Notes under the pieces: generated by a model
What the model saw: the letters and a program-made list of their open reading frames with translations, nothing else
Told to the model about the DNA's origin: nothing
Databases searched by the model: none
DNA from: Carposina sasakii
Lineage: Eukaryota; Arthropoda; Insecta; Lepidoptera; Carposinidae
Length of the DNA stretch: 64,000 nucleotides
Assembly (NCBI GenBank): GCA_014607495.2
Contig: CP053152.1
Location: forward strand, 5,208,001-5,272,000
Reading direction: 5' to 3'
Part shown: one piece after another, positions 43,001 to 55,000 of the stretch
Layout of the letters: each line of letters starts with the position of its first letter
Position numbering within the stretch: the first letter of the stretch is position 1
Position numbers and translations under genes: made by a program

Positions 43001-46000
43001 CAAATAACACATTTAAGGCACTAAATACTTTATTTTATACAGCTTCATAATGACGTACATATATGGACAAGCAAAATAAACGACTGTATAATAATTTCAA
43101 TCTATGTTTAAACGAAATCTACATTCACGGTAGTTTCAGTTTAAAAAGCTATCAGACGAGAAAAGTTAAATTCCTCGTTTTTCCTTCCATAAAGTAAAAG
43201 AATCTCTTTTAGAGATAAGCTCGCCTTTGTACTATTTCTTTTACAACTTACTGTCTGATAAAAATTTATGTGTACAATAAAGAATACTAAGAAAAATGTG
43301 TAAATAATTATTTGAAAATAAAAATTGAGATAGAGTATGAATAGTTTCCTTTATTATGTAGGTAAGTACGTGGGACGGTAGTTCTTTCTTGCCTTGGAAA
43401 CACAACAGAATACCTATAGGTATTTACGGTTTTCCTTACAAGTGTATCTTTATGTCAATGAGTTAAAGGTACTGTATCTTACCTATAAACATTAGATTGG
43501 TAAAGTAGTTAGGTTCTTGTAAGAGAAAGTGTATAATAAATTAAACAGTAGATTTTATATAAGAGCAAGTCTTTTTAAGAAGGTTGAAATATTGTTATGT
43601 TTTTAAATTATTATAACAGCATCAAATCAAAAGAAGGTTATAAAAACTTATGGATGACTCGAAATAATAATTAAACATATTATTGGCAAAAAAAATATTT
43701 CGTACGAAACCAGGGAAAATAACAGACGAACAATGAAGCACAAAATTCAAACAAACTTTGTGTATAAATAGTTAGTTAGGTAAACGAACTGTGACTCAAT
43801 GGACCCAGAATTATGTATTCGATGATGAATCACCAATAATAAAATCTTTCTGAACACAAAGAATATTCATTCGCCCCAAAACGATGGATTATAGACTTGA
43901 TTTATGAACTGTAGTTTATGCAGAGTACACTGAAATCTGGCAATCGCTAAATCAATAATACTGTTAATAAAGTTATTATTTTAATATCCAATAAAAGCGT
44001 AATTACCATTACTGTCATGTACCATAAATGCACATTGCACCCTAAATTTTGTCATTTGAGACAGTAATATAAACTATGAGCGTACAAAGACAATATCGCT
44101 GAAGAGCCTAATTCAAACATTATAAACAAAGTATTCTAATTCAGTTGTTTTTTTTTCAGGTACGTTCAGAAGAGTCCCTAACAGCCTTGGATAAAACTTC
44201 AAAGAACCAAAGATGGGTATGTTGGCTATGCAATTTAGGTGGTGGGTATTTATAGTAGGTAAATAACAAAGTGAACCGTTAATAAGAATAGGCACGTTTC
44301 AGGAAAAAAATTGACTTTGTGATATTCTCATGAATGATGTGTAAGATTGGGTTGGATAAACTGTAACTGCAATAACAGCTAGTTTGAACTTAACTTGTGT
44401 GTTAGCCAACATCAATGGTTAAAACGATTAAATCCGATAAAACGGTGGACCTAAAGCAATTTCATGAAATTATCATTATGAACAAACAACTTCTTCGACG
44501 TACTTGTCTACCAATCAATTTCTTATCTAGAATCAGAGAAGATAAATAATGTTGTCTGTAAAACAACTTTGAATATAACATGTAAAAACAGGTTGGAGAT
44601 AAAAATAGCAAAACAAACATCCGACGTTGAAAAAAAACAAAAACCATGATGTCTAGTCCCACTTGCATTTACTTCAACAACATGCAGAATCTCATTGCAT
44701 AATCCTGGCATAACCCCAATGTTACTTGTGAACCTCAAGGAAAATCCTTAATAAGAAAGTGCTTTCGAGGTTTTAACAGGATATGTCATGCATGAGTCAC
44801 CCTTGTGTAACCGACGCACGCGCCGACACCTCCGTGGCATTACCTATACAAAGAATGATAAGAAACAACTCATGATTCATGAATCAACGAAGGTAATTAT
44901 TGTTATGACGACCAAATAGACAACATTCTTAAAATACTTAATGAAATATTGAAATCGTTTCATTAATATAAACGCTTGCTAATTCTACCTTAACGTGATT
45001 TTAGATAATTTCCTGAAAGCCAATCTCGGCCAAATCGTATTTCTTACAGATTTACTAGATATTTTATACACAAAAGAAGAACCTAATATTTGTATTATAT
45101 ATATATATGTAGTTTTAAGTTCAAGTAATGAATGGATGGTGTTCTCTGCAACACTGTAAAATAAAGGAATATACCTATAGAGTCACATAGACCAAACCCA
45201 GAGAGATTTTGAGAGATTTCGCCCATAAATATTGAAATATGGATAAGCCTTCATCGGCTTATTGGGATGCAAAATTTCTTCATTACCTACAAAAATCATA
45301 TAATAGCTATAAGCTAGGTACAGGTGAAAGTCTGCTTTTAAGATGATTTTAATAAACACAAGTTTCATTTACTATGGATGGTACTTTTTAGGTACATGGT
45401 GCAAGTAAGGGAAGAGGTATAGTTTAAACGAAATTTTTATATTTTTATTATTATTTTTATACTATATCAAATTGCACAAAAAAAAAATTTTGATTGAATT
45501 GTTAATTTATATTCACCACAAATAATTAACAAAATATGTAGGTAAATGCCGTTTCAATCTATTCTTCTTGAAGAGAATGTGGTTTGTCTTCATCTTAATG
45601 ACCATCTACGTATAGGATTATTATACATCATGTTATCAACTATGTGTCATCATTACAACTTATTACGTACGATGTGATAACATTGTAAACATTATTACGA
45701 TTCGTAACCGAAATAAAACTTATTCTTTAGTCATACGTTTGATAGTTTGAACTACACCGTTATACGAAGAAATGTATAACAGGTTCCTAAGACATCTTAA
45801 AAGTTACTTTAGAGAGGATATGAATTATACATAATTATTTCATAGGTTTCTGAGAGACAAAAGAGAAAGGTCCTCTCAAGAGTACCTAGGTATCCTACAC
45901 CGACGAAGGTGCGATAAGAGTATCATGAAATTCGATGTAGAAAAAAAAACATAATTTAAAAAATCCAAAAACCCGACTGCGTAAAAAAGAACCAAACTAT

Positions 46001-49000
46001 GTACACAATAAAAAACTGAAAAGAAATAAAACAAGCCCTTAAATGTCCGGTGGTCTAGAATTCTATAATATTAGTTATTATGGAATGAATACGATTGAAA
46101 AACATAAAATATTTTCTAATGATCGTAACATAGCCAGGATCCATTGAAATATAAATTTTTTAATATAGAATTCTAGACCACCAACCCGCCTGCCCAGCGT
46201 GGTGACTATGAGCAAATACCCCCCATAGCAGCCTTGTGGCGTGCCCTGAGGGAGGCCTACGTCCAGCAGTGGACTGCAATAGGCTGATGATGATAATGAC
46301 TTACCAGACAACGATACCCCACTTGATATAGTTTGTTGACTAAATTTTTTTCATTTTCACAATATGGCATCCGTAGTCGCCATTTTAGATTTTCACTAAC
46401 GTCATGTCCTTAGTGACACTCGCTGGACTAAGAGCGAATCGATTGACGTGTGAATCATAAAAATCGGCCCAGGCGTTTGGTCTGTATAGTGCTTCAAAGG
46501 AACATACAAACATACATACATCATAGGCTGTTAAACACATTACCACTCCTTTGCGTCGCGCAGTCGGGTAAAAAGAGGTGTGTCAGTGACAAGAATCACG
46601 GACCTACCCCACTGGGAGAAAGGGGTGATTATCGACATGTAGATACCTACAATGACCTACATATTCCTGACTTTGAAAATTGAATTAAATTCACATCACA
46701 TGAATAGTAAATACTTACCTATTTAAAACTTTAATTAAATGTTTCCTTATATAGGGGAACATTTACCGACCGACTATGTGTGAACGTTGCCTACATCTAC
46801 ACGCACGGTTACATAATGATTCAAGTCAATGCTTATTCATGATTTGCAAAATATTCAATTTTCTACGCCATAAAGTGTAATGTGCATTAGTTCCACTATG
46901 TACCTATAAGTAATACACAATGCTTAAACAACGACTCTCGGATTTGTGTTCTGACTCACGAAGGCATTTAATGTTTTTCAAGAATACCGTCGATTGTGCT
47001 GTGGGTTTGATGACTCCGAATCCTCGCTAATAAGTAATGACTAAGTACCTACATATAGGTACCTATTTATCTATAAGACAATCACAGAGAGGACATATTG
47101 AATATAATACAAGAGAAAAAGAAGACCAAATACCTATATGTTCTAGAACAATCTAGAAGTTTAAAGATCATTAGGCGTGTAGCAACAATAATTACTTTTG
47201 TTGCAACCATGATTTGAATTTTATATTCTCTACATTTTGCTAATAAAATAAATCTCATTTAGTCAAGTAAAAAATTCTAAAGTAGAGCGTTCTAGATACG
47301 ACCCATTTACCCACACACGAATAGAAGTAAGAAAACAACAAGCCACATAATTAACATACAAGACCGCAATAGAAAACCTAGAAACTATTTGTCGTGTAGG
47401 TTGATGTGTGTAACTAGTCCATGCTAAGTAGGCGTAAACACACAATAGTATATACCTCATCACTCTGTATTAATGACATATAATTGTTAACTTTTATCTG
47501 TTGAACAAATTGCCATAATCTCCATATATGGTACCGACGTCGGCGATAATGACGTCTGCATGGATATGACAAATCTTCAAATACCAAAAAATCAAATCAA
47601 GTATTATGGTAGGTAGATGAATTTTGACATACTTACCGGTCATGAAATAGTAGAGGTGATTGGTATCACAACATTTAATTTTTTAATTAGATTCATTTTT
47701 TAATACCAAAACAACAAAATAGTATAACTTTCGCAAAATAGCTACTGAAAGAAAAGTCGTGCAATAACAATCGTTTTGTATACATAAAGGCCAATGAATG
47801 TACCAAAAATAGTCATAATTTTGTTAAAAATAGGAGAAACTACGTCTAAGAAAATATTACGTAAGTCTCGTGGATCTGGTTCAGTAAATGCTAAAACTAT
47901 GAAGAATCTAAATAGCATTAGGTCAAATCAAGATAATGAATCGTTTGATTATTCATTTGCCGATGATCGTAACGAGAAACTGTCTGACATTGAAAGGTCG
48001 TTGACTCGTCACGACAGATTTATAGTTAGGTAGTCTCTCCCTTCCCAAGTGTTCTTTTAACGCAGCTCTAAACCGTCAGTTATTTTAGGGCAATTTGCGT
48101 TGTTGTATTACATTTAGTTAGTAACTGTTTAACAATCTAAGAACACAAATTCCTTAATGGTATTATCATTCTTTTGTGTTACCCTTATAATATTATTCAT
48201 TTTTAAATAACATCACACGTAAAACTTATCCTTTCGATGTTACAAATCCAAAACAAAACACTGCTATCCGACCGGTGTTTGAGCTTGGATCACCACGGGA
48301 TTCTTTTGTCAAGTGGCTTGGATTGAAATTAGGCTTGTTCATATTGATCTTGTCTGTTTCGGATACTGCCATGATAAGATCAGGCTCGTCAGTGTTATCC
48401 GCAAGGCGGATGCGAGGGTCCGTGGGTGTAGCTCCGCCACGCATTCAACCCGCCATTCTAATTAGCTCATTGTGGGCGCCAGGCAAACTTTGTTTTGCTA
48501 GCCGGCCGGCCGGCAGTTAAACCGCGGCCCTCGGACTACAAGCACGCGCTTCGAGCGGCTATCATACCATATTGCACGCGTAAAGTCCGACTGATATGAC
48601 GATAAGTGATCAAAAGTGCTCTCAGTTGATAACAACTAGCTTTATCTCGCAAATATTGCTCCAATATGTGGATTCTAGGATGCCAGTGAAGTGCTAGCCT
48701 TTGCTACGGTACAAGGTAAAACGATTATACTCTACTCGTATACGGCTAAAACTGGCACTATTGTGCTGTGCGGTCGACAGACACTTACCGCAAATTTACT
48801 GCAAATGCTTAGCCATTTGATTATCTATTTTATAGATAGGTTTTAATAATAATCGAACTTTACTAAGTTAGTTTTATAATAAAATATTTTTGAAACGATA
48901 TTTTTGTTTGCAAACTTAGCTTAGCTAATATTACCTACTAGGTACTAGAAAAATTAACCGGTACAGTTGAGTAAACTATCAATCAGCTCAAATCACGCAC

Positions 49001-52000
49001 AGTAATGTTTGAGCAAGGCTATTTTATATTATAAAGCTTTTATTTAGTTTCACCTGTCCTGTTGTCTGTAACCAAATCTTGCAAGATCTTGGTGGCTTTA
49101 AATTTGATCCAATTCCCGGTTTCCTATTGAGCCGAAATGCATGTATAAATCGGATGACAATGCAATATTATTATGACATACAGCTGATCTGATGATGGAG
49201 CTGGAAGGTGGCCATAGGATCTCCGTAATTAAACGACGCAACCCCATCGAGTTTGCGCTCGTTTGATTCGATCAGTTCATTGATTATCAGATAGGGTTGG
49301 ATTAACAAATAATAAAAGCTTGTTTTTAAAAAGTGAACTTATTTTAAATAAGAAATTTAGATACCTATTGTAAGTATATATAGTTATTACAAACTCAGCT
49401 ACGAAGTTCACAAACAATAAACTCATGACAGATGGCAATCTTTGCATCGCTCGTTAATCAGTTTCTTCATGATAATTTATTATATTTTATATACCCGTGA
49501 CTTCTTGACAATATACCTATTCAAGGTATGGTGAAACTCCAGCTAATAAATCAATTGCTTGTAATCTAATCTCATAAAGTTATTAACTGGTTGTCTTATT
49601 TGGTAACGCCTATAACTGCATAACTTGGTATGGCTTGAGCAATAAAACGCATATTGCAGCAGTGACTGCAACAGCCGATATGAATGCAGATCAGCCAAGG
49701 AATAGCGAAAACCCATAAACTGAACTAATTACTTAAAAAGTAGGCCACGGGATGTGAAAGCTGTAGTTCCTAGAATTGAATGAGATGCGCGAGTAGAATT
49801 CAAAATTCTACATTCCTCAATCGCGTAAAAGTTTTGAAGAAATCAGATGCCTCTGAACAGATTTTTTCGCATTGCGAAATATCCAGTGAAAGTAGGGATA
49901 CAAATAGTTTTATTTCTGAAAAAAAAAGGGTATGTAGGTTAATTTTCATTTTCTAGACTACGCGGATGGAGTAGTCGGGAATCAAATACGCATTTAAAGA
50001 CAAAGGTTAAGCAATTTCAATCTATTGACTGTTTATTTAATAAATTATTATGAATTTTACTTCTTTGCTGTTCTGGGAGTGAAAAAAAAAGTATAATACT
50101 ACAGCTGCTTCTTCCGGGCCTACTGTACAAGTCAGTAGAGGGACAAGAGGGTCTTGGTGTTTTGTAGGCGATGGGCTGACCACCTGTCACTACTAACCGA
50201 ACTTGTACATCTCAACTATGCCCTCAAAGTTGATCAGAGGTGGCACCATGTGGTTCTATCAGCCCTTGGTGCTCTGCCTACCCCGTGGGGGATGGAGGCG
50301 TGATTATATGTATTATATATGTATGAATTTTAAAATAACATTTGATACATATTCTAACTAGCCATATTAGATAGTCCTTGCTGTTTGATGATAACAATAA
50401 ATGGGAAATTCCATGTTATTTATTCTAGAGTGATTTCCTTATTTCAGTTTATACTGCATGTGTAGTTTTATACACAATTATTAATAAAATTAATAATAAA
50501 GAAATGGAAAAAATCCTTCACCCAAAACCGATTGTTATTCCAACCAAGTCCATTTTACTGTGTGTTAGAGGAATTTGAAAGTCTAAACTCAAAACATTTT
50601 ACGAAAGAATTTTGAAATAATTAGGAATAAACTATAAGGAAATAATATGTGTATCAATTAACCTGTATCTTAAAAACAACAAAGAAATACTCAATTAGCA
50701 ACAAGTCATAATAATAATAACTTTATGTAGCCATCTACATTAGAAAGAAAGAAAGAATTTTGAATTTGAATCTACTATGTTAAAATTGAATAATCTACAC
50801 CGACAAATAAATAGGTGTTTAGATAGACGCAAATATATCTTCAGTAAACGTTATCTACTTTACATGTGATGTTGTTACGGTTTTATTTCCAATCTCCTGC
50901 CTGGCGCAAAACAAACACTCCACTTCATGTCATGACGTAATAGATAGCGTTCTCGATAGTAGTTTATATAAAAGTAATAATCCTCTATTCGAAATCCCTG
51001 GAATTGTGACGACATTTCTGCGTAACGTGACTCATTTACAATTGACCTGTTATGTTGGCCGTTGGAGTTTTTTGCATCGACCAAGAATTGACTCATCCGA
51101 TCGCGTGTATCTCGGGATACTGCCATGCCAAGTTATGAATGAAAAGTTACGTAATATTGATGGCATCCGTACAATCATTGATGGAAGTTATTAAGAAATA
51201 TTTATTTTCTGCTTCACAAAAATTTAATTAAGCTGTGTTATTAATATTATGATTGTTATTATTATGTATCTCTTTCGAAATTCACGGGACTACAGAGTCC
51301 CGGTTCTTTGAGAGGCGTGCATCGGACCGTAGCCAAGATGTACAAGCCCTTTTAATAGAACATTAATATGGTGTTGGATACACACGGCGTATACCATCAT
51401 CGAGCGCACAATATGATACACCTGGTGATGGTCCCCGCCATGTGCAAAGACTGTTAGAGTGCAGATCTACGTCGTGCGATGGAAAACTAGGGTCATGGGC
51501 TATAGGGTTAAATGTTGGGTGGCTGGATAAGGGCTATTTTATATAGGGAGACTATCGGACGCCTGCCATTACAATCTAGTCCCAAAATTGTGAAGTGGCA
51601 GGCGGTGACTTGCCGCCCGTAATTTAAGGCCATGAGGTGGACTTCCCATAAGTGGTGCATGCTGGGGAGGCAACGCTGGCGCGGGCGGCTAAGGGTGCAG
51701 AGAGGTGAGACTGCGGGACGTGAACGTCAGTTACCCCCGGCGTTATGACATTTTACACTTCCACCCTGGAGCAAAGGTTCCGCTCTTGCGCTGTTCCCTC
51801 CTAGCCGACCAATGAAGGCAAGCTAAGAGTCGAGGGCCAAAGATGGTAAAGTGGTCCTCTGTTATGTTTGTTATTATTGATCATTTCATTATTCAAACCT
51901 GACTATACCATTATCACAAACAAGACACAGTACACATAAAAATGTCTGATTAAAGCCTCAAGCAACCGTTCTACTCTAAAAAGCTTTTAAAACTTTCAAA

Positions 52001-55000
52001 ATATCCGTTAAACGTAGGGAATCTGGTAGATAATAAGCGTATCATAATGAATATTAAACGGGTGTTTGTGAGGTTATGGTGACAACGCGCTGGCCGGTCG
52101 GTGTGGCCATGACATCAGCGTGGCCGCGTCACCACGCGTCATTCTACGTTGCTCCTGTGATTCCTCCACATAAATCATTTCGCCTTTCAAGCATCATGTT
52201 AATTTAGGGTCGCCATCTCAAAACTTTGAAAACCAGGATTTGAGGAATAAATACCAGGACATTTCGATTAAAAGCCAGGACTATACATGTGCCAGCCCAG
52301 TAACAATACGATTGGAGGGAGTTAGTGGCGTGCGAATTTCAAAACACAACGAATGTGTCAGGACTTTAAAACAGTACGATGCGTAAAAACTATCCAGGAC
52401 AGCCCAGGACACCCCAAAAAGCAGGACATGTTCTGGGAAAACAGGGCGGTTGGCAACCCTATGTTAATTGGATAATTCCTACGATTGCATAATTGAAATA
52501 GGCAATAAAACCACAATTATATAAACAATGTCGATTGTAGCAGTCAAATTATGTGTGAGATCTGATCTTGAGATCTGATTAAAGGTCTGGCTGGTTTAGT
52601 AGACTTTAGTTGATAGAAGGTCTTCCGAAGCTCCGAACAAATAAATATTTTTACAAATTCATATATATGAGAATTTGTTGACGTTTTAGTTTACAATGGT
52701 CCTATTTATGTTGTTTCACACTCCGAGATGATCAAAGATCCATTGTTGCCGACTGCTGACTGACACTTAGGCGCGTTGGAGTGTCCAAATATTCAACAAC
52801 GCTTGAAGGCGGGCCCATCAATATTCGTCGTGTACAGGCTTCGATACATGTGCGCGTGATTCGAATGCCTGATTGATAGTACCGGACTCTCCGGTGACTC
52901 ATGCATAGGCATTGTCAATAGTTCCTTTAACCCTATTCACATCGGGTCCAGTAAATGCAACTGATTGTCCTTGCGCTGAATTCAAAGTGGCTACTTTGTT
53001 CCCAGAACAGCAATAAAGTCCACTATTGTGATAATAAAACGTAAGGTTATCAGTATTCCGACAATCTATCTACCACATTTGATCATGTTTTATGAGCCTA
53101 TAAACATACATAAGTAATTAGGTTTAGATATTGCTTTTAAAATAATCTCAAGCTATCATATATCTGAGTAACTGTATACAAAGACTAAAGGAAGTTGTAA
53201 GGGACAATAAACTTCCATTAGAAGGTATACCTATTTGGAGAATTAAAAAGAACTAGCTATCAAATACTACAATACTTTTTCTTTTGTTACAGATACCCGA
53301 ATTTCCTCTGGATGGACCCAACAGTCTGAAGCACAACGGCGGTGCCAACAAAGACTTTGCGTCCGCAATGGAAAAGCTAAAGAAGAGCAGCTTAGTGTCC
53401 CGGCAGAACCAGAGCCTGAACACACAAGTCACTAGCTCTTCAACACAACAGGTAGGTTATGAAACAATAATAATGAGCTCGTTAGCGAAATTGTTATTGA
53501 AAACAAAGGACTAGCTGAAAAAAGAGAATTCCTTAAGTAGGTGACCTTAAATTTAAGAGTAGGTAGGTATGCGCTTCCTTTCTTAGAAAAATGTCGTCAT
53601 ACTCATTTGGCAAGGCAACTCTACGCGAATCGATATAAGAACTCCGACCATATTTCGGCCAAGGCGGGCAATCTCTACGGAGATTAGCCAGGTACGTAGG
53701 AGATATAGATGCACTCTCTATTCCGTCACTCTCATAGTCCGAAGGGACCGAAAGCCGACACGACCGGAGAGAGATCAGGCGCAGGACCAACGGTTTCACG
53801 TGCTTTTCGAGGCACGAGCTAAGTGACAATTTTACAACATTAAAATCTGTACATGAAATAAATTCATTAGTACAGGCCCGTGACAGGGATCGAACTTACG
53901 TCTCCCGCTTGGAAGGCGCACGTCTTAACCATTGGGCTATGACCGCTAGATAGACATCAAAGCATGAAATACACATATTAGACATAAATGTTGCATGCAT
54001 ATCGTAAATGGAATTTTGTTATTGATATTTCTAGCTAGAAAAATATTTCTTTTATGATAGCCGGTCGCAGTATAGGTAGGTATGCATGGCTATAGTTTAT
54101 TTCCGTGCCGGCCTCGGTCGGTCTATAAAATGGTCAGTTTATTTTGAACTCGGCCAACACGAGTACGGGAAAACTCGGGAAAATAAATTACCTATGTCTA
54201 GAACAAGTTAACTTTGAAGTAAATTATTTGCAGTAATACAATAATCGAGTAAATAAGTTGGTATTAAAGGTCAATTATAATCATTACTGAATAGTACAAC
54301 TCTACTTACTAGTTTATTAAACTTCTTTTAGGAATACCTATATCCAAACAAAGTAACTACATGTCAACAAAAAGAAAAATCTATCGCGTTCAAAAAGCTG
54401 TTCTGTGTATACTAAGTGCTACCACGAGGCATAAAGCCAGTAGCTGGAGCACTGCCAGTTATGTATGCCCTTAGGGCCCCCGTCTGGAGTTTTAATATTA
54501 TACGAGAGAACCTGGTGGTCACGGACATGTGTATTTTAATTCACTCTTTACAACTCTACCGTGCATCTTTAGTGTATTTTACTTTTGAAGTGGCATAACG
54601 CTGACATTAACATTTTTATTAATGAAATTGCGGGATTAAAAATGGATCTGCCTTAGATACCAATGAGTATATGGAATATTAAAAATCCGCATAGAAAATA
54701 TTAGGCATTAATAAAGAAAGGTTTATCCAACAGGCAGGTCTGTAGCACTAGCAACTTTTGACAAAAATGGATAAGTTCCTATTGTGAAAAAAAAAACTAT
54801 ATACATAATAATCACGCCTTTATCCCTTAAGGAGTAGGCAGAGCACCTTACGGAGTAAGCAGTAGATAGAACCACATGGTGCCACTTCTTAAAAACCATT
54901 AAGTAAAATAAATGCAACCTAGGTTGGCAGTCTCTGTTAGGCTTAGCTGTTAGGTGTCGAATAAAATAATCTGTCGTGTTATTTTGGTTTCATTAACAAA

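Noticed and set aside
44783..44892. ORF from ATG 44788 ending AACGAAG|GTAATT in phase 0 ([13 protein letters not shown]...)
   Set aside because: An earlier ATG at 44783 opens a different frame, there is no initiator upstream and no acceptor in the right phase. It is too likely to be chance.
48275..48520. 81-codon plus-strand [13 protein letters not shown]...
   Set aside because: Overlaps the minus-strand ORF 48226-48444, has no splice sites in phase and looks like its shadow.
53881..53945. tRNA-like sequence with box A and box B
   Set aside because: It continues into a tRNA-unrelated body shared with 35160-35480, so it is a SINE head and not a tRNA gene.
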